A stretch of DNA of 12,470 bases from an uncultured Lysobacteraceae bacterium (GTDB lineage Bacteria; Pseudomonadota; Gammaproteobacteria; Xanthomonadales; Rhodanobacteraceae), in contig CAMLSI010000106.1 in the NCBI GenBank assembly GCA_946482585.1, positions 1 through 12,470 of the forward strand, written 5' to 3'. A model generated the notes under the pieces. The model saw nothing but the letters and a program-made list of their open reading frames with translations. It did not search any database and was not told the origin of the DNA. The position numbers and the translations under genes are program-made. Of the stretch, positions 1 to 7,785 are shown in pieces (within the stretch, counting starts at the first letter, position 1; each line of letters starts with the position of its first letter).

Positions 1-140
1 GAGGGCGCCAGTAGGCTGCGAAGGGCAATAAGGCGGTCGCGGAGGTAGGTCAGGTACGAGTGGACACCGAGCCTCCACGTGTCCCGGTAGGCGCGCACGA
101 CCTCCGGTTCTCTGGTCAGGTCGGATTCCTTGTCCGCGAC
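1..140 (-). pseudogene. DNA methyltransferase, internal fragment
   Basis: Reading the minus strand from about 143 down to base 1 gives one open frame containing [11 protein letters not shown], then RDTW, then [11 protein letters not shown] and ALRSLLAP. This resembles the stretch after the catalytic DPPY motif in beta-type adenine-specific DNA methyltransferases (the type III Mod-like group), where a '[16 protein letters not shown]' block is followed by '..LL..SGSIFVQIGDEN'. The match ends near 135-150, where the plus-strand GH94 gene begins, so the N-terminal half with the DPPY motif is missing. The frame is still open at base 1, so the C-terminal part may continue outside the window. It explains why all three plus-strand frames are stopped before base 60. 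Identification is from memory of the family; the exact subfamily is uncertain. Confidence 0.7.
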
Positions 141-146
141 CCGCTG

Positions 147-2518
147 CGCCTCGACAACGGCCGCGGCGGATTCAGCACCGACGGGCGCGAGTACGTGATC
201 ACGACCGGCCCCGAGACGGCGACGCCGGCGCCGTGGATCAACGTCATCGCCAATCCCGAGTTCGGCTGCATCGTGTCGGAAAGCGGCGTGGGCTACAGCT
301 GGCGCGAAAACGCCCACGAGTACCGTCTCACGCCGTGGCAGAACGATCCCGTCGGCGATGCCGCCGGCGAAGCGTTCTACATCCGCGACGAGGAAAGCGG
401 CCGCTACTGGTCGCCGTCGGCGTTGCCGGCGCCGGGCAACGGGCCGTACACGACGCGTCACGGCTTCGGCTACAGCGTGTTCGAACACGACGAGGACGGC
501 ATCCAGAGCGAGCAGCGCATCTACGTCGCGACGGACGCCGCCGTGAAGTTCGTCGTGCTGCGGCTGCGCAATGCCTCGGGGCGCCGTCGCGTACTGTCGG
601 CCACCGGCTACGTCGAATGGGTGCTCGGCGACCTGGCCGCGAAATCGGCCATGCACGTGGTCACCGAACTCGATCCGGCCAGCGGCGCGCTGCTCGCGCG
701 CAATCCGTTCCATCCCGAGTTCGGCGAATGCGTGGCGTTCTTCGATGTCGACGAAGCCGAACGCACGCTCAGCGGAGACCGTCTCGAATTCATCGGCCGC
801 AACGGCAATCTGACGCGTCCCGCCGCGATGGAGCGCGTGCGGCTGTCCGGTCGCGTCGGCGCGCTGATGGATCCGTGCGGCGCGATCCAGATTCCGTTCG
901 AACTCGAAGACGGGCAGTCGCGCGAAATCATCTTCCGCCTCGGTTCGGCGCCGACGGCGGACGACGCGAGCGCGCTGATCAAGCGCCATCGCAAGCCCGG
1001 ATCCGCGCGCGCCGCGCTCGATGCCGTGCGCGCGCAGTGGACGGGTCTGCTCGGTACGATCGAACTCGACACGCCGGACGACGCGCTCAATGCGCTCGCC
1101 AACGGCTGGCTGCTGTATCAGGTGATCGCGTGCCGGCTCTGGGGCCGCAGCGGCTACTACCAGTCAGGCGGCGCGTTCGGATTCCGCGACCAACTGCAGG
1201 ACACGATGGCGCTGGTCCATGCCGCCCCCGAATTGCTGCGGGCGCAGCTGCTGCTCTGCGCCCAGCGCCAGTTCAAGGAAGGCGACGTGCAGCACTGGTG
1301 GCATCCGCCGAGCGGACGCGGCGTGCGCACGCGGTGTTCCGACGACTATCTGTGGCTGCCGTTCGCCACTTGTCGCTACGTCACCGGCTGCGGCGACTCG
1401 GACGTGCTGGATGTTCCGCTGCCGTTTCTCGACGGACGCGCGCTGACGCCGGGCGAAGAGTCGTACTACGACCTGCCGCTGCGCTGGGACGACCACCTGC
1501 CGTTGTACGAGCATTGCGTGCGCGCGATCGAACATGGCCTGCGCATGGGACCGCACGGTCTGCCGCTGATCGGCAGCGGCGACTGGAACGACGGCATGAA
1601 CAACGTCGGCATGGGCGGCCGCGGCGAGAGCGTCTGGCTGGGGTTCTTTCTTTACCGCGTGCTGCTCGATTTCGCACCCGTCGCACGCACGCGGCGTTCG
1701 CGCAACGGTGCGAAGCCGAGGCGGCGAAGCTGCAGGCCACTCTCGAACAACATGGCTGGGACGGCGCGTGGTACCGGCGTGCGTATTTCGACGACGGCAC
1801 GCCGCTGGGATCGGCTGGCAACGCCGAATGCCGCATCGATGCGATTGCGCAGAGCTGGGCCGCGCTGTCCGGCGCGGCTTCGGACGCGCGCGTACGGCAG
1901 GCGCTGGATGCGCTCGCCTCGCATCTGGTACGGCCGCAGACGCGGCTGATCCAGCTGCTCGACCCGCCGTTCGACACCTCGGCGCTCGACCCGGGGTACA
2001 TCCGCGGCTATGTCCCCGGCGTGCGCGAAAACGGCGGCCAATATACGCACGCGGCCATCTGGTCGGTGATGGCCTTCGTCAAGGCGGGACGAACGCGCGA
2101 GGCCTGGGAACTGTTCGACCTCATCAATCCTCTGCGCCACGCGCAGACGCCGCAGGATGTGGAAACCTATAAAGTGGAACCCTACGTCGCCGCCGCCGAC
2201 GTCTACGCGGTAGACCCGCATGCCGGGCGCGGCGGCTGGACCTGGTATACGGGATCGGCGGGCTGGATGTATCGGTTGATCGTCGAATCACTGCTCGGGC
2301 TGCGACGCGAAGGCGCCTGCCTGCACATCGATCCTCGCCTGCCGCCGCACTGGCCGGGCTTCCGCTTCACCTACCGTGTCGGCGGCACGATCTATCGCTG
2401 CCGCATCCGCGTCGCCGATGACGGCGACGCGCCGACGGTGCCGGCGACGCTGGCACTGCTCGACGACGGCGGCGAGCATTCCGCGGAATTCCTCGTAGCG
2501 CGGCAAACGGATGAATGA
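147..2518 (+). pseudogene. GH94 domain protein (cyclic beta-glucan synthase C-terminal type), 5'-truncated and frameshifted
   Basis: Glycoside hydrolase family 94 acts by phosphorolysis of beta-glucosides; in NdvB-type cyclic beta-1,2-glucan synthases this domain controls chain length. Clear family blocks are [45 protein letters not shown] and the catalytic-acid motif GDWNDGMN at 1578-1601. After a frame change come CRIDAIAQSW, DPGYIRGYVPGVRENGGQY and GWTWYTGSAGWMYR, ending with TGA at 2516-2518. The first frame is open from a GTG at 60 but runs out of family sequence after LLDFAPVAR (about 1688); its tail to 1949 is noise. Family similarity resumes at 1691 in the frame one base back. Residues coded by 60-145 do not look like GH94, being antisense to a methyltransferase piece. 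The glycosyltransferase part of a full NdvB is absent. The stop lies 15 bases from the convergent BON gene. The assignment is secure; whether it is a true pseudogene or an assembly/sequencing error is open. Confidence 0.9.
1683..1695 (+). other. Frameshift site in the GH94 gene
   Basis: Upstream of this point the GH94 family reads in the frame of the GTG at 60 (ESVWLGFFLYRVLLDFAPVA). Downstream it reads one base back (AAFAQRCEAEAAKL). The local sequence GCACGCACGCGGCG contains a short ACGC repeat, a plausible slippage site. Relatives have a few more residues here (a 'G-D-A-A-F-A' type linker), so a deletion of one or four bases fits better than an insertion. Confidence 0.8.
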
Positions 2519-2533
2519 GTGCCGCGGACAGCG

Positions 2534-3178
2534 CTAACGCACGCTCAGGGCCTCGGCATCGACGCGACGCACGCCGAGCGTGTCGCGCGTCAGTTCGACC
2601 GCGATATCGCGGGCGACACGGGAGCCGACCTGGCCGCTCAGCGATACCACGCCCGACTGCGTGGTCACGTCAATCGCACAATTTCCCGCTCCGCGCGACA
2701 GGTCCAGTGTCGACTTGACGGCACCCGTGATCCAGGAATCCGACTTTTCCCGCGCCGTCTGGCGCACGACGGCGCGGGATTGCGCCTGTGCACGCGCCAT
2801 TTCCGTGATCGGCGCCCAGTCGATGACGTCGATGTCGTTGCGGACGGCGATCACGCCGTAGGTGTCGCTCGCGATTCTGGCGGCCTGTGTCTTCTGCGCT
2901 TCGCTGCGCACCAGCCCGCGCAGCTCGACGCGGCCGTTGCTGGTCAGCACGTGAACGTCATCGGACTCGACCGACGAGCTCCGCAGCAATCGGGATTCGA
3001 TTGCGGAAGTCGTCGCGCCGTCGCCGGATGCGGTGCTGCAGCGGGCCCCAGCGACGTCGGCCGCGACGAGCGGCGGCGCAGCCGCCGGCGAATCGCCGGC
3101 AAAAGGTGTCATGAGGACCAGCGCGAAGGCGCCGATGCGACGCTGTCGCCAGCGATTTGTTATTACGGGTCTGTCCAC
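2534..3178 (-). CDS. Secreted protein with two BON domains (OsmY-like)
   Basis: The 214-residue product begins with a basic stretch (RWRQRR) and a hydrophobic run (residues 15-27) followed by small residues, which fits export to the periplasm. Two BON domains follow, at about 56-120 and 148-213. Each starts with a short helix (AIESRLLRSSSV; AVKSTLDL) and contains the signature strand-turn pattern (VHVLTSNGRVELRGLV; IDVTTQSGVVSLSGQV). BON proteins such as OsmY bind phospholipid or envelope surfaces and often respond to osmotic or envelope stress; that role here is inference. The GTG start at 3178 is supported by AGGA 9 to 12 bases upstream on the minus strand; no better in-frame start is near. 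The gene converges on the broken GH94 gene with 15 bases between stops, and diverges from the lipoprotein gene across a 388-base gap. Confidence 0.85.
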   Translation of the reverse strand: MDRPVITNRWRQRRIGAFALVLMTPFAGDSPAAAPPLVAADVAGARCSTASGDGATTSAIESRLLRSSSVESDDVHVLTSNGRVELRGLVRSEAQKTQAARIASDTYGVIAVRNDIDVIDWAPITEMARAQAQSRAVVRQTAREKSDSWITGAVKSTLDLSRGAGNCAIDVTTQSGVVSLSGQVGSRVARDIAVELTRDTLGVRRVDAEALSVR

Positions 3179-3566
3179 GATTGTCTTCCTGTGCGAACGA
3201 GCTGCACCGAGGTCGGCGCGTGATTGCCAGGCACGTCGCGGCGATGCGGCTCATCGTGTGCGCAGTATGCACCGTGGCGGCGGCGACGTCGGTGCGTCAG
3301 CCCCCATAGCGCCTCGCGTGCAGCGGAAGCCCATGCGGGCGCGCAGCGGTCCGGCGTTCAGAAGCGGCGACGACGGCGTCTCCGCGGCGCGCACTCTCCA
3401 CCGCGCCCGACGCGAACGCGGACGTCGCACGACCGCTCGTATCAGATCGTTCTCTGCACGGTATCGGAACGTGAGCCGCCGGAACGCGCGGCTGCCGGCC
3501 TGCAGTGCGATCGTCGAGGGACTGCTAGAGTGCGCCGAATCGTCCTGGTTCGCTCGCGAGTCGCGC
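3179..3566. other. Divergent intergenic region, no gene seen
   Basis: This 388-base gap separates the divergent BON and lipoprotein genes. Open frames cross it on both strands but none resembles a known protein and none has a convincing start. A sequence TGCTAGAGT at 3523-3531 resembles an extended -10 element for the lipoprotein gene, but no matching -35 was found, so no promoter is annotated. Confidence 0.5.
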
Positions 3567-4652
3567 TTGAGTACTATCGTTCGTGCCGCCGTTCTCTCCG
3601 TTCGGGTCGCACTGGGCATCGCTGCGACGCTGCTCGCCGCCTGCGGCAGCAACGAACCGCCGTCCGATGAGTTCGTCGCAACTCCGGCCGCCGATGCGAT
3701 TCGCGGAAGAGGCGCTTGCCCTGATCTCACCGGCAGCTTCGATGTTGCGGGCACGGCACTGGCCGACGACATCGCCGGCCGCCCGGCGCCGAATACCTAC
3801 GGACTGCCGGTCGTGATGACCTTCAAGCAGGGACCGACCAACATCGAGGGCTGGTGGGTCGTGCCGCGCCGGCGGCTCGCGTCGTTCGCGACGACGATGA
3901 GCGAGGACACGCCCGAGCGCTATGCGCGCTGGCGCGGACTCGTGCTCAAGGAGCACCTGCCTGAAACGCTGAAACAGAACTTCGATGCCTATCTGAAAGC
4001 GGTCGCCGAGCTCGGCCCGGCGAGCCCGATCTATGCGATGGTCGTCGGCAGCCGCTGCGACGATCACTGGATGCTCGTCGCCACCTCGACCGGACAGGTC
4101 ACCGCGAAGGATGGCTCGCAGCGCAGCCAGGAACGCGAGACCTGGCTCGCACGCGATGCCTCGGGCGCGCTGCTCGTCAAACGCATCACCTATACGCTGA
4201 AGCACTACAGCATCTGGGCTCCGTCGACGCAGAGCATCCGGATGTCGAGCCACACGCGCTATGCGCGCGTGCCGCAGGTGGAACCCGAGACCGCGGAGGC
4301 GCTGGTCGCGGCCGATCTGCCGACCGATCCGCGCACGCGTCCGCGCAAATTGATGACCTGTGCGGAGGTGCCCGAACGCGTCGATCAGTTTTCGCAACGG
4401 CTGAACGCGCTGCTGCCGCCGAAAGCCGCGGTCACACGCTTCAGGCTGCATCCGACGCGCCAGCGCGATGCCGACGGCAACTGTCCCTTTGCCGTCGTCG
4501 ACGTGGAGATCGCCGGCGGCGATGCATACTTCCTTTCGCGCGCCGCCGGCTGGGTGCGCGCGGAGCCGAATGTCGACAGCGTCGAAGTCCTGCGTGCCGA
4601 ACCCGGCCAGTCGCGCGAGAACGTGCGTCGCCTCCGCGTGGTCCTGCGTTGA
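3567..4652 (+). CDS. Uncharacterised lipoprotein
   Basis: A 361-residue protein of no family I recognise. The chosen TTG start gives a compact lipoprotein signal: a short N-region with Arg6 and Arg13, a hydrophobic core VALGIAATLLA and the lipobox LLAAC, so Cys26 would be lipidated; glycine at the +2 position favours release to the outer membrane. The open frame extends back to 3033, but that upstream part reads as noise and would bury the signal. No ATG or GTG lies suitably close, and the ribosome site before the TTG is weak, so the start is the least certain part. The mature part has WWVVPRRR at about 93-100 and further cysteines in ACPDL, GSRCDDHW, TCAEVP and GNCPF, which could form disulphides. 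It is followed 15 bases later by a doubtful ORF in the same direction. Confidence 0.7.
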   Translation: MSTIVRAAVLSVRVALGIAATLLAACGSNEPPSDEFVATPAADAIRGRGACPDLTGSFDVAGTALADDIAGRPAPNTYGLPVVMTFKQGPTNIEGWWVVPRRRLASFATTMSEDTPERYARWRGLVLKEHLPETLKQNFDAYLKAVAELGPASPIYAMVVGSRCDDHWMLVATSTGQVTAKDGSQRSQERETWLARDASGALLVKRITYTLKHYSIWAPSTQSIRMSSHTRYARVPQVEPETAEALVAADLPTDPRTRPRKLMTCAEVPERVDQFSQRLNALLPPKAAVTRFRLHPTRQRDADGNCPFAVVDVEIAGGDAYFLSRAAGWVRAEPNVDSVEVLRAEPGQSRENVRRLRVVLR

Positions 4653-4667
4653 TTCCGTCCTGAGCGG

Positions 4668-5324
4668 TTGACTGCCCGGTGCGGGATCCCGAGTTCGCAT
4701 CGCGCGGACTGCCCGCACCGGCTGCAGGGCATCGCACCGACGTTCGTATCGCTGGCGCTGGTGTTGCTGTGGCCCGGCGCGCACGCGCGCGTGCTTCGTG
4801 CGCGCTTCGTCGCGCCGTTGGTGTTCGCCGCACTGCTGTTCCCCGGCCGCACCATGACGCCGGCTTCGCCCGCGACGGCGAGTCGGAACTGGGTCTCGTC
4901 GATCGGTACACTGGAGCGGGAGCAATCCGCACTGCTGTTCTGGGCCGAAAGCAGCGCCTACGACGGCGTCGCGGAACGCAACAGCGGCAACACGCACGCA
5001 CGGATCCACGCCGCCGTGAGTTCGCGCTACACCTCATCCGGCAGCATCGCCGGCTACACCGTGTTCCGCGCCGCGGCGCGCCCGCATTTCCCGCCGGCTG
5101 CGCGCAGGGATTGCCCGTGCATCGCTGACGGCGGCACGCGGACGCTTCAGCGGCATCGCCGGCAGCCGGCGCGCGACCGCGAAACGGCGGTCGCGTCGAT
5201 ACCGCACCTGGCCTCCGGCCTCACACGACGAAGCCCTGCAGGACGCCGTTCGCCGCCAGCTTCGCGACGGCACGCTCGACCGCCTCGATGCGCGTGCGAT
5301 ATTTCGGCCAGCCCAGGCGCTTGA
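4668..5324 (+). CDS. Hypothetical protein with hydrophobic N-terminal segments (doubtful)
   Basis: A 218-residue frame from a TTG start. From about 4735 to 5110 it shows the strong third-position G/C of real genes here, better than the competing plus frames. Two hydrophobic stretches (FVSLALVLLW and FVAPLVFAALLFPG) suggest a membrane anchor, followed by a polar part (WVSSIGTLEREQSALLFWAE). An ATG at 4854-4856 would give a shorter form without the anchor. I recognise no family. The last 104 bases overlap the 3' end of the convergent cell-wall hydrolase gene and the C-terminal residues turn Arg-rich and unlike protein, so the true end may lie earlier or the frame may have decayed. It could also be non-coding. 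Confidence 0.35.
   Translation: MTARCGIPSSHRADCPHRLQGIAPTFVSLALVLLWPGAHARVLRARFVAPLVFAALLFPGRTMTPASPATASRNWVSSIGTLEREQSALLFWAESSAYDGVAERNSGNTHARIHAAVSSRYTSSGSIAGYTVFRAAARPHFPPAARRDCPCIADGGTRTLQRHRRQPARDRETAVASIPHLASGLTRRSPAGRRSPPASRRHARPPRCACDISASPGA
5172..5195 (-). terminator. GC-rich hairpin after the cell-wall hydrolase gene
   Basis: CGCGACCGC at 5172-5180 and GCGGTCGCG at 5187-5195 form a perfect 9-base-pair stem around a six-base loop. It starts 26 bases after the stop of the minus-strand hydrolase gene. There is no T-tract, so it is at best an imperfect terminator or an RNA-end stabiliser. It lies inside the doubtful plus-strand ORF, which counts mildly against that ORF. Confidence 0.35.
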
Positions 5325-6951
5325 ATGCGGCCTCCGGGTTCGCGCTCGCCTGCGCCGCCGACAGATCGGCGAAGCCGGCGCGCCCCTGATGCAGGATATC
5401 CATTATCCACAATGCAGCAATCCAGTCGCGACCGTCGAAGCCGGCGATGCGTGTCTTCGCGTGCGCGAGTTTCGCGCGCGCGTGATCGACGAAGACCTGG
5501 ATCTGCAGGCGTTTCGCGGCCGGATCCAGGCGCAGCCAGTTCATCAGTCGTGCGGCCACGGACAGCTCCGCCGCGTCGATCGCCGTGGCCGATGGATTCA
5601 GGAACGCCATCAGCAACGCAAGCTGCTTTTCGCGCTTGCCGTTCGGCCGCACGACCTCGACGACGCGCTCGAGGTCTTCGGCGCCGTTGCCGTCGATGCG
5701 ATGCACCGTGACCCTGCCGGCGGCATTCGCGCGCAGGGCTAGCTCGGGAAAGTGCTGCGCGGCGCCGGGCAGCGCGAGCAGCGCACGCAGGTAGACGACG
5801 AAGTTCTGGTCCGGCGTGTGCGCGGCGAGTTGCGGCGCGCCGAAGGTGAACGCCGCCCGGTCGTAGGTGTTCAGGGTAGCGAAGCGCGCGCCGCCCTCGG
5901 CCAGCAGAGTCGGTTCGATGAAATGCGCCCACTGACCGAAATCTGCAACGTAGTCCTGTGCCGCATAGGTGCCGAAGCGCAGGCTGTCCTGGATCGAGGT
6001 CTTCCCCTGGAACAGACCGAGCCGCGGCATGTCGTCGGTGTATTCGGTCGCACTGCCGATGATGAAACTCAGGCCCGATGCCGCGACTGCCGAATAGGTC
6101 TTGCCACTCTTCTTCACGTTGACGATCGCGTCGAAGCCGCCAGTCGCGGCCAGCGCGAACCCGGCGGCCAGCGCGGGTTTCTGCAGATCGCGGAACAGCG
6201 CTTCATCGGCTGCCGTGGGTTTGATCGGGAACGCGAGGTTCAGTGCCGCCGCCGTGCGCGGACCGAACAGGCCGTCGACTTCCAGGCCACGCAGGATCTG
6301 GAACGAGATCAAGGCCGACTGCGTCGACGGCCCGAATGCACCGTCGACCGGGCCGGGATCGACGCCGGCCGCGACCATTGCGCGCTGCAGCGAAACCACC
6401 GCCGGCCCGCGGAAATTCGGCAGCTTGAGCCAGAGATGTCCTTCCTGAGGCAGCGCCGCCTCCACGGTCGCCGGCAGCGCGAGCGTCGACGGAACGGCAT
6501 AGTCGACACCCGGCAACAGGCAGCCGATGCTCCAGGCGCGCTGCGCCGCACTGTCGAAGATGCCGACGCCGAATGCTTTGCCGCGCGCTTCCAGCGTGCG
6601 GTCGCCGTCACCGAGCGCGAACGCGACATGGCCGATCTTGCCCGGCGACGGCGCGCGGATCAGCGCCGCGCCCGGAATCCGCAGCGCATCCTGCCAGGGG
6701 ACGACCCGGCCCCGCGTCTTCGCGTCGCCGTACCAGTGCCCCGAGTACGGCTCCGCTTTCGCAACCTTGCTGACGTTGCCCGCGCCGAAGATCAGTCCGT
6801 AGGCCTGATAGGCACACCACGAGGTGAATTCCGCGCAGTCCCAGGGCCCTTTCCAGCTCGCATTGTCGAGCGGTACCTGTGCGCCGAGCACATAAGGCTG
6901 GCCGCTGCGGCTGGCTCCGATATCGATGACATCCTGACCCGAAAACGACAT
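5221..6951 (-). CDS. Putative cell-wall hydrolase: NlpC/P60- or CHAP-like amidase plus peptidoglycan-binding domain
   Basis: A 576-residue protein with three parts. Residues 1-155 look like a papain-fold peptidoglycan amidase/endopeptidase: Cys39 in PWDCAEFTSW is the likely nucleophile, His108 in GKIGHVAFALGDGD the base, and Glu121 in RTLEARG a possible third polar residue. Residues 183-240 match peptidoglycan-binding domain 1 (VVSLQRAMVAAG, VDGAFGPSTQSALISFQ, VDGLFGPRTAAAL). Residues 250-576 match nothing I can name; the block TYDRAAFTFGAPQLAAHTP within it is distinctive and could be a second lysozyme-like enzyme. No signal peptide is visible, so export would need lysis, a dedicated secretion system, or none. 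The ATG start has a strong GGAGG five bases upstream. No phage or type VI genes are adjacent. The amidase and binding-domain calls are fairly sure; the biological role is not. Confidence 0.82.
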   Translation of the reverse strand: MSFSGQDVIDIGASRSGQPYVLGAQVPLDNASWKGPWDCAEFTSWCAYQAYGLIFGAGNVSKVAKAEPYSGHWYGDAKTRGRVVPWQDALRIPGAALIRAPSPGKIGHVAFALGDGDRTLEARGKAFGVGIFDSAAQRAWSIGCLLPGVDYAVPSTLALPATVEAALPQEGHLWLKLPNFRGPAVVSLQRAMVAAGVDPGPVDGAFGPSTQSALISFQILRGLEVDGLFGPRTAAALNLAFPIKPTAADEALFRDLQKPALAAGFALAATGGFDAIVNVKKSGKTYSAVAASGLSFIIGSATEYTDDMPRLGLFQGKTSIQDSLRFGTYAAQDYVADFGQWAHFIEPTLLAEGGARFATLNTYDRAAFTFGAPQLAAHTPDQNFVVYLRALLALPGAAQHFPELALRANAAGRVTVHRIDGNGAEDLERVVEVVRPNGKREKQLALLMAFLNPSATAIDAAELSVAARLMNWLRLDPAAKRLQIQVFVDHARAKLAHAKTRIAGFDGRDWIAALWIMDILHQGRAGFADLSAAQASANPEAAFKRLGWPKYRTRIEAVERAVAKLAANGVLQGFVV

Positions 6952-7433
6952 GAGCGCCTCCGTGGGTTGCGAGCGGGATACGGCAGCGATGCGAACAATG
7001 CGCGCTTATCCATCGCGTGACAAATGGGCTCTACGGACGCGCCGGAACGGCGTGCTCCCTGTCCGCGCGATCCTCGCCATCGCGTGGAGGGTTCGCGCAG
7101 GCGTCGTCCCGGCCGACCAGCGGGCCGCCGCGCACAGTTCCGGCAACGCGGCGGCGAATTCGCTCGAAAGGACGATGACGCCCGCCCTTGCGCAGACGAC
7201 GCTATGTCACCGGCGCTCGGACGCGGCACGGCTGCAACGCGGTGTTCCGCCGCAGCCGCGCCAGCCGCCGGTGCAGGGGATACCGCGACGCCTCGCCGCA
7301 GGGATGCGCAGCGCTCGAACACGCGCTTCGCGCCGAACGCCGATTGCGTCGACCGTGTCGCGAAGAGATGGATGACATTGTTGATCGACGAGACATCCGC
7401 AACACGGCGCGCCGATCCGCTTCGGCGAATCCC
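6952..7433. other. Intergenic region, no gene seen
   Basis: Between the start of the cell-wall hydrolase gene (reading left) and the repeat array there are 482 bases with open frames on both strands but no recognisable protein. The promoter of the hydrolase gene should lie here. The best -35-like hexamer, TTGTCA on the minus strand near 7020, has only a poor -10 partner. Confidence 0.45.
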
Positions 7434-7785
7434 CGACAATCGGTGCCATCCTCTGCTCAATCGGTGCCACCCACCGTTTTGGTTGGGGCACCCGGGACAA
7501 TTGGTGCCACCCACCGTTTGGTGCTCAATCGGTGCCACCCACCGTTTTGGTTGGGGCACCAGGTTGGGGGCGCCAGATTGGAGCCATCCACGAATCGACA
7601 ATCGGTGCCATCCACTGCTCAATCAGTGCCACCCACTGTTTCGGTTGGGGCATCAGATTGGGGGCGCCAGGTTGGAGCCATCCACGAATTGGAGATTGAG
7701 CGATTGGACGCACCAGACTGGAGCCATCCACGAATTGGAGATTGAGCGATTGGACGCACCAGACTGGGTCATCCATTGTCCCGAC
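7434..7785. repeat. Nested repeat array with core GTGCCAYCC
   Basis: About 350 bases made of interleaved short repeats. A 29-base unit occurs at 7434-7462 and 7596-7624 (one mismatch). A 30-base imperfect palindrome beginning GGTGCCACCCACC and ending GGGGCACC occurs identically at 7463-7492 and 7531-7560, with a diverged copy at 7625-7654 and a partial copy from 7503. A 70-base unit at 7526-7595 recurs at 7620-7689 with six differences. A perfect 46-base tandem closes the array. The core GTGCCAYCC also occurs before the RAYT gene at 10033 and 10057, and its reverse-complement relative lies after it. Frames across the array are open, but the period of most units is not a multiple of three and the translations are low-quality, so I do not call a protein. 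Confidence 0.92.
7673..7764. repeat. Perfect 46-base tandem duplication
   Basis: The unit beginning TGGAGCCATCCACGAATTGG and ending CGCACCAGAC occurs at 7673-7718 and again, identically, at 7719-7764. The next bases (TGGGTCATCC, from 7765) start a third, diverged copy. Each unit carries one GAGCCATCCAC element, a variant of the array core. Perfect identity suggests a recent duplication. Confidence 0.95.

Noticed and set aside
233..1690. Arg-rich plus frame upstream of the GH94 frameshift
   Set aside because: It is the out-of-frame reading of the GH94 gene; only its part after about 1691 is family sequence.
3525..5009. Long minus-strand open frame of 494 codons
   Set aside because: It mirrors the lipoprotein and following plus-strand frame, is Arg/Ala-rich and has no domain; a typical antisense shadow in GC-rich DNA.
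5752..7020. 422-codon plus frame antisense to the cell-wall hydrolase
   Set aside because: It is a shadow of a gene with clear domains on the other strand; its composition is Arg/Gln-rich and unstructured.
7434..7785. CRISPR array
   Set aside because: Repeats are of several lengths, irregularly spaced and overlapping; there are no unique spacers of constant length and no cas genes nearby.
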